Assembly (NCBI GenBank): GCA_938028645.1
Contig: CALIMD010000033.1
Coordinates: forward strand, 1-8,116
DNA length: 8,116 nucleotides
Source: an uncultured Alphaproteobacteria bacterium
GTDB lineage: Bacteria; Pseudomonadota; Alphaproteobacteria; Thalassobaculales; Thalassobaculaceae
Reading direction: 5' to 3'
Shown: positions 1 through 5,798 of the stretch, in pieces
How positions within the stretch are numbered: position 1 is the first letter of the stretch
How the letters are laid out: each line of letters starts with the position of its first letter
The notes under the pieces: model-generated
What the model was told of the DNA's origin: nothing
The model's input: the letters and a program-made list of their open reading frames with translations, nothing else
The model's database searches: none
Made by a program: the position numbers and the translations under genes

Positions 1-31
1 ATGATATATTTTACAACTAACCCATTGTTGG

Positions 32-451
32 TTAATCAATAAAAAGTTTTAAAACTAATACATAGCGGAAAATTTTTCCAATTGAGACCAAGATAATAAA
101 TTTAAAAACATTAACTCTTAATACGCCAGCTAAAAAGGTTAAGGGATCACCTACAAACGGAACCCAGGAGAATATTAAGGTCCATATTCCAAACTTATTA
201 AACCAATTAGATGCAATGGCCAACGAACTCGCCCTCATTGGAAACCAGCGCTTATTTACTAATTGCGAGAAAAAAAACCCTAAAGCCCAATTTACTACAG
301 AACCTAAAATATTTCCAAAAGATGCAAATATAAGGAGCAATAAAATATCCGAGTGGCCAGACATAGCCATTTTCAGTAATAATATCTCCGAGGCGGTTGG
401 GAACAATGTCGCAGAAACGAAAGCAGCCGCAAAAATACTCAAATAGTCCAC
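32..451 (-). CDS. YqaA/DedA-family inner-membrane protein
   Basis: This is a 139-residue, very hydrophobic protein with about four membrane-spanning stretches (roughly residues 4-25, 36-62, 88-110 and 114-136). Landmarks of the YqaA branch of the DedA/SNARE-associated family are visible: a Pro-x-x-Ser-Glu motif after the first segment (residues 18-22), Gly-Asn-x-Leu-Gly-Ser followed by Asn (46-54), a Trp-x-x-Lys-Phe-Gly helix start (83-88), and the re-entrant signature SWVPFVGDPLTFLAGVLR (95-112). The length fits the family (about 140-200 residues, here at the short end). DedA relatives are linked to lipid carrier transport and envelope homeostasis; the exact role of YqaA is not established. 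The start is GTG, chosen because GAGG lies six bases upstream; an ATG two bases further upstream is out of frame. It is transcribed away from the aldolase gene. Confidence 0.85.
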   Translation of the reverse strand: MDYLSIFAAAFVSATLFPTASEILLLKMAMSGHSDILLLLIFASFGNILGSVVNWALGFFFSQLVNKRWFPMRASSLAIASNWFNKFGIWTLIFSWVPFVGDPLTFLAGVLRVNVFKFIILVSIGKIFRYVLVLKLFID

Positions 452-457
452 ATAATA

Positions 458-461
458 CCTC
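458..461 (-). promoter_or_regulatory. ribosome binding site of the YqaA-like gene
   Basis: The minus strand reads CCGAGGT here, with GAGG six bases before the GTG start at 451. It decides the GTG start over the nearby out-of-frame ATG (453-451). Confidence 0.6.
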
Positions 462-488
462 GGAAAAATAAATTGATCCGCTCTATTC

Positions 489-502
489 CGGTTTTAAAAC
501 CG
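489..502. repeat. 14-bp perfect palindrome in the divergent intergenic region
   Basis: CGGTTTTAAAACCG is its own reverse complement. It sits in the 181-bp space between the divergent YqaA-like and aldolase genes, about 130 bp before the aldolase start and 38 bp before the YqaA-like start. ATT and AAT flank it with a one-base bulge. A further pair, GAATGT (502-507) and ACATTC (526-531), is also inverted. The placement suits an operator, but no regulator is known. Apart from these repeats the intergenic stretch 452-632 holds nothing recognisable; a short reading frame there looks random. Confidence 0.35.
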
Positions 503-632
503 AATGTAGACATCCACGGACTCGGACATTCAGTGTATCCCTTATATAAAATTAAACAAAAGTACCATCATTTTTTCTTCAAAGATAAAATATTTAGAGG
601 TATTGTGAATAAGTGTATTTTAAACTTTAGCC

Positions 633-1391
633 ATGGCGGAGAAAATGAACCCTGATTTAAAACAACAAAGGATAGATTTAGCTTGTGCCCTAAGATGGGC
701 AGCTAGATTAAATCTACACGAAGGGGTTGATAACCATTTCTCTCTGGCAGTCGCAGATGAAGACGGCATTATGCGTGGCAATAGGTTTTTAATAAATCCC
801 TATGGCTGGCATTGGTCTGAAGTGACTGCATCATCACTCGTCCTATGTAATGACAGAGGTGAAGTTTTAGAGGGAGATAACGAAGTAGAAGATACGGCCT
901 TTTTTATCCATAGCAGAATCCATATGGGGGCTCCCCATGCAATTTGCGTTTTACATACACATATGCCCTATGCAACCTCTCTTACTTTATTGAAGGAGGG
1001 GCGTCTGGAAATGATCGAGCAGAATGCTTTAATGTTTGATGGAAGAATCTCATACGACGATGACTACGAGGGGCTAGCATTAGCGGAAGATGAGGGTAAT
1101 CGGCTGGCCCGTAAAATTGGTAATAAATCTATACTGTTTATGGCAAGTCATGGCGTAGTCGTCGCAGGTGCGACAGTAGCTGATGCCTTTAATGACTTAT
1201 ATTACTTAGAGCGTGCAGCAATGTTCCAAGTATTGGCGAAGTCACAGGGGAAACCTCTTCGAAATATATCCGATCGTGTTCGAAAAGAGACACAAAAGCA
1301 GTTTGTGACAGAGGCCCCAAAGTTAGCAGACAGGCATTTTTCCGCTTTAAGGCGAGTGTTAGATAATACAGAACCAACGTATAGACACTAA
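633..1391 (+). CDS. class II aldolase/adducin-family protein
   Basis: The 252-residue protein is a full-length single class II aldolase/adducin domain (family about 210-260). Visible landmarks are the N-terminal helix and phosphate-loop region with EGVDNHFSL (30-38), FLINPYGWH (52-60), the metal-binding LHTHMPYAT (107-115; His108 and His110), the third metal ligand His173 in ASHGVVVAG, and the C-terminal helix with YYLERAA (190-196). Class II aldolases use a divalent metal, usually zinc, to cleave or form C-C bonds in sugar phosphates; other members decarboxylate, epimerise or have unknown roles. The acid equivalent to Glu73 of fuculose-phosphate aldolase (19 residues before the first HxH histidine) is Ala89, and His93 follows, as in the adducin-like branch. 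Aldolase chemistry is therefore not assured. The start is uncertain: ATG 633 has no clear ribosome site, whereas ATG 645 has GGAG three bases upstream (248 residues). It converges on the next gene with only 10 bp between stops. Confidence 0.88.
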   Translation: MAEKMNPDLKQQRIDLACALRWAARLNLHEGVDNHFSLAVADEDGIMRGNRFLINPYGWHWSEVTASSLVLCNDRGEVLEGDNEVEDTAFFIHSRIHMGAPHAICVLHTHMPYATSLTLLKEGRLEMIEQNALMFDGRISYDDDYEGLALAEDEGNRLARKIGNKSILFMASHGVVVAGATVADAFNDLYYLERAAMFQVLAKSQGKPLRNISDRVRKETQKQFVTEAPKLADRHFSALRRVLDNTEPTYRH

Positions 1392-1401
1392 ATTTTCTTA
1401 T

Positions 1402-2415
1402 TTATATGCATGCAGATAAAGCTTGCTGAAGATCGCCTTGAATATCTTTAATATTTTCGACTCCAATAGAAAGTTGGAAGTAGTTATTTTCTGCCCCCAA
1501 AAGCCTTTTAATTTCATCTGGAACTGAACCATATAATGCAGAAGCCGGATGCCAAATAGTGCTGGACGGCCCGCCTACAATTTCGGAAACCGAAAATAAG
1601 TTCAATTTCTCCTGAAAATTAAAGATGGCTTTATCAGTCGCGGCTAGGGCGATTGAAAACACAGCTCCACATCCACCAAGAGTTTTTGAGGCATATTCAA
1701 AATCAGGATGACTTTTAAGTCCCAAATGATTTACAGCAGCTATCATATCATCAGATAATAAAAACTCAACTATATGATTTGCATTTCTGCTCTGCCGTTC
1801 TATTCGTTCTTCTAAGTTATTTAGCCCTGTGATTATCTTTTGTTGCTCATCTATTGATAATACACCTCCCAATACCCTTCGCAAAAAACCAAGTTTTTCT
1901 TGAATGAACTCTTGGTCTTTAGCAACGACAACACAGCCACCTTCGACATCCATCGTTCCACTTAAATAACCTTTTGCATCATGGATTACGACATCAAACC
2001 CAGCTTGGACGGGATTAAAAAGTTTCGGGGTAGCTAATGTATTATCGCAAACACTTATTAGTTCATTTGCTTTAGCAAATTCTGTGATCGCTTCAAAATC
2101 AGGAACTCTGAAAGATGGCCGTTTTAAGCTCTCTGCCCAAATCAGGCGAGAATTCTCCTGCTTAACCAATCTTAAAGTCTCTTCGCTAAAATCCTTTACG
2201 TAGCTAAATGTGAGCCCAGAAGTTCGTCTTCGAACACTTTCAAAGATTTTATAAACATCATTGCTCAAATTATCCGAAGCTATTATGTGTGCTCCCGTTT
2301 CCACCAAGTCCAAGACCGTTGCAAAAGCGGCCCTTCCTGATGAGAAGCTATATCCTATATCGCCAGATAATCGATCTGATATTGCCTTGCCTAATTTATC
2401 TTCTGAGTCTTCCAT
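1402..2415 (-). CDS. Cys/Met-metabolism PLP-fold protein with an altered active site
   Basis: The 337-residue protein follows the cystathionine gamma-synthase (MetB/MetC) pattern: FSSGRAAF (24-31), ESLKRPSFRVPDF (95-107), CDNTLATP (123-130), a HDAKGYLSG-x-MDVEGG block (145-160), LSIDE then GLNNLEERI (186-205), GLKSHP (232-237), LFSVSEIVGGPSS (273-285) and LSIGVENIKDIQGDLQQAL (315-333). Asp124, which holds the PLP ring nitrogen, is present. Other hallmarks are not: the family's HSxTKY is HDAKGY, so the Schiff-base lysine position is Gly149 and the only lysine is one residue early (Lys148). The Tyr of the YGGT loop is Ser51. The substrate-carboxylate Arg is Gln314. The first 50 or so residues, which carry the YSRxxNP motif, are missing; a TAA codon lies directly before the ATG, so no longer in-frame start exists. 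It lies 74 bp downstream of the TPP-enzyme gene on the same strand and could be co-transcribed. It may be a pseudoenzyme or have a new role; a decaying gene is less likely because the frame is intact. Confidence 0.85.
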   Translation of the reverse strand: MEDSEDKLGKAISDRLSGDIGYSFSSGRAAFATVLDLVETGAHIIASDNLSNDVYKIFESVRRRTSGLTFSYVKDFSEETLRLVKQENSRLIWAESLKRPSFRVPDFEAITEFAKANELISVCDNTLATPKLFNPVQAGFDVVIHDAKGYLSGTMDVEGGCVVVAKDQEFIQEKLGFLRRVLGGVLSIDEQQKIITGLNNLEERIERQSRNANHIVEFLLSDDMIAAVNHLGLKSHPDFEYASKTLGGCGAVFSIALAATDKAIFNFQEKLNLFSVSEIVGGPSSTIWHPASALYGSVPDEIKRLLGAENNYFQLSIGVENIKDIQGDLQQALSACI

Positions 2416-2482
2416 TTATTTTGTTTCTATCCTGAAAACTAAATACTCAAACTAGTCAGATCGTTTAAAAATTAACTCAGAG

Positions 2483-2494
2483 GTTAACGTTAAC
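2483..2494. repeat. 12-bp palindrome over the stop codon of the TPP-enzyme gene
   Basis: GTTAACGTTAAC is a perfect palindrome spanning the TAA stop at 2490-2492. AGAGGT (2479-2484) and ACCTCT (2503-2508) form a second inverted pair around it. There is no T-run, so it does not look like an intrinsic terminator. It may be a weak processing or binding element, or chance. Confidence 0.25.
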
Positions 2495-4037
2495 GCAGCA
2501 TCACCTCTATTAAGTGTGGCCCCGGCAAGGCAATTGCCCGCGCTAATTGTTCATTGAACTCCTCGGTGTCAGTTGCCCTTGTTGCTTGAACACCCATTCC
2601 TTTCGCTAGGCAACCCCAGTCTATATCCGGTCGACCAAGTTCCAACATATCTAGAGCTTTTCGTCCCGGATTGCGGGCTCCCACATTGGCCAGCTCCCCC
2701 TTTAAGATAGAATATGCGCCGTTATTGAAAATGATATTAATTACATCACATCCTTCTCTGGCCTGTGTCCAAAGTGCTTGCAGGGTATACATACCAGAGC
2801 CATCTCCCTCGGTGCATATCACTTTTCGGTCTGGACACGCTAGTGCCGCGCCAGTCGCGTACGGCAGCCCTAATCCTATTGATCCGCCTGTCAAAGACAT
2901 CCAATCATGAGGTCGCGCCCCCTGAGTAAATGGCATAAAACCTCTACCCGTGGTAACAGACTCGTCAGCTATAATTGCATTTTCTGGCATTAAGTTGCCA
3001 ATTGCAGAAGCAATAGTTTCTGGAGTCAGCGCACCCGTTCTTAATTCAGGAAGATCTAGTTCTTGTAATTTTGGTTGAAAATTATGAGCATCCAGTTCAT
3101 CTACAAGGGCTTCAATAACGCTTACATGGTTGTCATCGATACTCGCTAATTGGTGCACGTTACAACTATCTGGAATCAGTACACTGGGCTTATTTGGATA
3201 CGCAAAAAAGGCTACCGGGGTTTTTGTTCCAAGCAAAACAATATCGTTAACAGTCTCTAATTGTTTTAATGCCACATCCACTGGATACTGAATACGTTCA
3301 ATAGCTACTCTACCTGCTCCTCGCTGCCAACGCCCATTGGCCGTCATACATGATAGTCTGCAACCTGTTTTAGCTTGTATTTTCCCCAGAAGCTCAAGCG
3401 TATCCTGGCGCAACGCTCTTCCAGTCATATGGATCAACGTTTCACCATCAGACATCAAAGCAGCGGCGACTTTCGTAATTACATCGCTAGAAACCTTTGG
3501 TCTATCTTGAACGGTTATCGGACTTGCGTCGGATACCGCTTCATCCCAAGCTGTATTCGCGGGTAAGATTAATGTTGCAATTTGGCCGGCCCCAGTTTTA
3601 GAGGCCGCTACTGCATTCGCTCCATCTAATGCTACATCCCTTGACGATTGAGAGGTCTTAACCCATCCAGAAACAGGGGAAGCTATTCCCTCAATATCAG
3701 CGGTCAATGGTGCATCGTATTCGATGTGATATGTCGCATGTTCGCCTACTATATTTACGATAGGTGTGTTTGCTTTTTTTGCGTTGTGAAGATTAGCAAG
3801 TCCATTACCAAGCCCAGGCCCAAGATGCAGGAGTGTCGATGCCGGCTTATCGGCCATTCGACCATATCCATCAGCCATGCCAGTCACTACTCCTTCGAAA
3901 AGGCCTAGCACACAGCGCATTCCGTCGACGTGATCTAATGCGGCAACGAAGTGCATCTCTGAAGTGCCAGGGTTTGTGAAGCAAATCTCGACACCCGATT
4001 TGACTAAAGTGCGAACTAGTGATTCTGCGCCATTCAT
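2490..4037 (-). CDS. TPP-dependent enzyme, benzoylformate decarboxylase/acetolactate synthase-like
   Basis: The 515-residue protein has the three-domain layout of thiamine-diphosphate 2-oxoacid enzymes: an N-terminal pyrimidine-binding domain (about 1-165), a central domain (about 180-325) and a C-terminal pyrophosphate-binding domain (about 335-515). Glu48, which activates the TPP aminopyrimidine, lies in GLFEGVVTGMADGYGR. The TPP/Mg motif starts at Gly411-Asp412-Gly413 and ends at Asn438-Asn439 (FNNGAY). Against Pseudomonas benzoylformate decarboxylase, aligned by eye, NPGTSE (22-27) matches NPGSNE and His71 (LHLGPGLGN) matches catalytic His70. The second catalytic histidine (His281) falls in FFAY and appears to be Ala279. 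Relatives of this length are often labelled acetolactate synthase large subunit; no small regulatory subunit is encoded nearby, which argues against a biosynthetic synthase. A 2-oxoacid decarboxylase or carboligase of unknown substrate is the safest reading. AAGGGAGAA about 11 bases before ATG is the likely ribosome site. It is divergent from the amidohydrolase gene. Confidence 0.88.
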   Translation of the reverse strand: MNGAESLVRTLVKSGVEICFTNPGTSEMHFVAALDHVDGMRCVLGLFEGVVTGMADGYGRMADKPASTLLHLGPGLGNGLANLHNAKKANTPIVNIVGEHATYHIEYDAPLTADIEGIASPVSGWVKTSQSSRDVALDGANAVAASKTGAGQIATLILPANTAWDEAVSDASPITVQDRPKVSSDVITKVAAALMSDGETLIHMTGRALRQDTLELLGKIQAKTGCRLSCMTANGRWQRGAGRVAIERIQYPVDVALKQLETVNDIVLLGTKTPVAFFAYPNKPSVLIPDSCNVHQLASIDDNHVSVIEALVDELDAHNFQPKLQELDLPELRTGALTPETIASAIGNLMPENAIIADESVTTGRGFMPFTQGARPHDWMSLTGGSIGLGLPYATGAALACPDRKVICTEGDGSGMYTLQALWTQAREGCDVINIIFNNGAYSILKGELANVGARNPGRKALDMLELGRPDIDWGCLAKGMGVQATRATDTEEFNEQLARAIALPGPHLIEVMLR

Positions 4038-4079
4038 TGAAATACATTCTCCCTTAAGACTGAAGTCGGGAATCTACCA

Positions 4080-4181
4080 GACTTCTAAAACCTAAAGCAA
4101 ACTCATTATTAAAATTTACGGGACTTTTAAATGATCTATAATAAAAAGCAATTTCATCTATTAGGAATGACTTAATAAGTC
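4080..4181. promoter_or_regulatory. divergent promoter region with repeated GACTT elements and a dyad
   Basis: The 226 bp between the TPP-enzyme and amidohydrolase starts (4038-4263) must carry promoters for both. Three similar direct elements occur: GACTTCTAAA (4080-4089), GACTTTTAAA (4122-4131) and GACTTAATAA (4169-4178), spaced 42 and 47 bp. The last lies in a perfect dyad, GACTTAATAAGTC (4169-4181), and the first pairs with GAAGTC (4062-4067) as an inverted repeat. The layout would suit operators for a shared regulator. No convincing -35/-10 pair was found on either strand. Confidence 0.3.
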
Positions 4182-4263
4182 GCCTATATTTTATATGTAA
4201 ATTCTGTAACACTACTTTATAGCACTGGAATAACAGTAAACTTTTCAATAGGGCTTTTGACCA

Positions 4264-5169
4264 ATGACAATACCCACGATCATAGATGCGCATCATCATT
4301 TCTGGGATCTGTCTCTAAAGAAACATCCATGGCTAGACGGACGACATAATATTAAGAGTTTTAGGTATGGGGATTATTCAAAAATCTGTAAAAACTATCT
4401 TTTGGAAGATTACAAACACGACTGGGGCACTCACCAAATTGTCAAAAGTATTTATGTGGAAACCGAATGGGATGCTGCGGATCCCATAGGCGAAACAGCT
4501 TGGGTTCAAAACTATTACGAAAAATATGGTTTTCCAAATGCGCTAGTTGGCCAAATTTGGTTTGAAAATGATAACGTAGACCAAGTACTAACTGATCACA
4601 AACAATTTCCCATTAGCAGATCTGTCCGCCAAAAACCAAAATCCTGCCCATCATTTGCGGAATTTAAACCTAATCTTCCGGGATCGATGGGGGATCCAAA
4701 TTTTAGGAATGGTTATAAAAATTTACTCAAACATAATTTACACTATGACCTGCAGACACCTTGGTGGCATCTCGGCGAAGCCGCAATGTTAGCGAGAGAT
4801 TTTCCAGATACGCTAATTATCTTGAACCATACAGGGCTTCCTTCCGACAGAACTCTAAAGGGCCTCGATAGATGGCGATCCGCTATTCAAGAATTTGCTT
4901 TCCAACCGAACACTGCAATTAAATTATCCGGCATAGGAGTATCTGGTCATCAATGGAACCCACAAGAAAATAATCGTATAATTAAAGATGCAATTGCTAC
5001 ATTTGGAGTAGAACGATGTATGTTTGCATCTAACTTTCCTGTGGATGGATTGTGCGACAGTTTCGACACAATCTTTCAGAATTTCAAGAATATAGCATCA
5101 AGTTTTTCAATCAGAGATCAGTCGGCGTTATTCCATGATAATGCACTAAAATACTACCAACCATTATAA
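4264..5169 (+). CDS. amidohydrolase, COG3618-type TIM-barrel metal-dependent hydrolase
   Basis: The 301-residue protein fits the Amidohydrolase-2 family (about 280-310). It opens with IIDAHHHFWD (6-15), the HxH metal motif at the end of the first barrel strand (His10, His12), followed by PWL (22-24). Other landmarks are SIYVETEWD (62-70), LILNHTGLP-type His189 (ILNHTGLP, 186-193), IKLSGIG (219-225) and MFASNFPVD (253-261) near the C-terminus. In many relatives the last motif reads FGSDWP with a metal-binding Asp; here the position is Asn257 and Asp261 follows. The Asn form occurs in part of the COG3618 group, so activity is not excluded. The family includes lactonases and hydrolases or decarboxylases acting on sugar lactones and aromatic lactone acids; the substrate here is unknown. 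The ribosome site is weak (AGGG about ten bases upstream). It is divergent from the TPP-enzyme gene and followed 158 bp later by a small membrane-protein gene. Confidence 0.87.
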   Translation: MTIPTIIDAHHHFWDLSLKKHPWLDGRHNIKSFRYGDYSKICKNYLLEDYKHDWGTHQIVKSIYVETEWDAADPIGETAWVQNYYEKYGFPNALVGQIWFENDNVDQVLTDHKQFPISRSVRQKPKSCPSFAEFKPNLPGSMGDPNFRNGYKNLLKHNLHYDLQTPWWHLGEAAMLARDFPDTLIILNHTGLPSDRTLKGLDRWRSAIQEFAFQPNTAIKLSGIGVSGHQWNPQENNRIIKDAIATFGVERCMFASNFPVDGLCDSFDTIFQNFKNIASSFSIRDQSALFHDNALKYYQPL

Positions 5170-5241
5170 TATATTAATCGAATTAGCGCCAACTTATCGA
5201 GATCTTTGATTTTACCGCAAAGAAAAGTTTGGGTTCAATAA

Positions 5242-5307
5242 AATAGAGGGGGAGACTTTTAATCGACTGGGGTGTATGAGTTATTACTGGTTGCTCTATT
5301 CTACCCC
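5242..5307 (+). other. interleaved inverted repeats upstream of the small membrane-protein gene
   Basis: AATAGAG (5242-5248) pairs with CTCTATT (5294-5300), and GGGGT inside that loop (5269-5273) pairs with ACCCC just outside it (5303-5307). The crossed order has pseudoknot topology. Arms are short and the loop long, so chance is quite possible. The remainder of 5170-5327 holds no terminator or promoter I can support. Confidence 0.15.
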
Positions 5308-5327
5308 GAAAGTGAAAATTCGAAGTA

Positions 5328-5786
5328 ATGGCCGTCAAACCAAAAACTGATAAGCCTACATTGTTAGATAAGGTACTTGAATTCCCGTATAGAAAACTAT
5401 TTGGACGTACTGGAAAAATTGTGATTGCAAGTTCGCTTGTTATTTTTCTAAGTACCAAATTTTTTCTTGGTATAGATACAGTTCGTTTAGATCCTAAAAC
5501 ATGTAAACTATCTAATTGGGATATTGCTTATCTTCTTTTCCACAAGAAAAAAATTCTAAACAACACCTCTAAATCATTTCAAAAGTCGATGAGAGAAAAC
5601 CAAATTATGTTGCGCCACATTAATGACGGCATAAATCCCTTTGAGTCGGCAACCGATGGCAATGTTAGAAGATCTAGAAAAATCAATCGGGATAAATTTA
5701 TGTGGAAAACTATGGCTAAACGCCTAGTTAGAGAAAACCAAGCTATCATCAAATGTTTAGGTAAATTACCGAGATATAAGTTTTAA
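5328..5786 (+). CDS. hypothetical small single-pass membrane protein
   Basis: I do not recognise this 152-residue protein. It has a basic, polar N-terminus (residues 1-29), one clear hydrophobic segment (about 30-49, starting TGKIVIASSLVIFLS), then a soluble part rich in Lys, Arg and Asn with no family motif. Positive residues lie on both sides of the segment, so topology is unclear. There are only two cysteines (Cys59 and Cys143). The ATG has no good ribosome site, only a purine-rich GAAGTA before it. A competing frame on the opposite strand at 5183-5458 starts at TTG and looks random. This frame is preferred for its length, its ATG start and its coherent membrane segment. It ends 12 bp from the stop of the oppositely oriented msrP. 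It is not MsrQ, which has five or six membrane helices and haem-binding histidines. Confidence 0.6.
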   Translation: MAVKPKTDKPTLLDKVLEFPYRKLFGRTGKIVIASSLVIFLSTKFFLGIDTVRLDPKTCKLSNWDIAYLLFHKKKILNNTSKSFQKSMRENQIMLRHINDGINPFESATDGNVRRSRKINRDKFMWKTMAKRLVRENQAIIKCLGKLPRYKF

Positions 5787-5798
5787 ATAACCTACAGT

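Noticed and set aside
451..453. ATG two bases upstream of the YqaA-like GTG start
   Set aside because: It is in a different frame; the GTG gives the full first membrane segment and correct spacing from GAGG.
473..655. 60-codon plus-strand frame before the aldolase gene
   Set aside because: It starts at TTG, has no ribosome site, overlaps the aldolase start and encodes no recognisable protein; it lies across the palindrome region.
1392..1401. Possible bidirectional terminator between the convergent aldolase and PLP-like genes
   Set aside because: Only 10 bases separate the stops and no hairpin with a T-run is visible there or at the similar 12-base junction 5787-5798.
4054..4299. 81-codon minus-strand frame in the divergent promoter region
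   Set aside because: It overlaps the amidohydrolase start on the other strand and would fill the promoter region of the TPP-enzyme gene; its composition looks random.
5225..5245. GGTTCAAT resembling a tRNA T-loop
   Set aside because: No acceptor stem, anticodon arm or D-arm could be built around it.
5183..5458. 91-codon minus-strand frame overlapping the start of the small membrane-protein gene
   Set aside because: It has a TTG start, no motif, and runs antisense to a longer, ATG-started frame with a coherent membrane segment.
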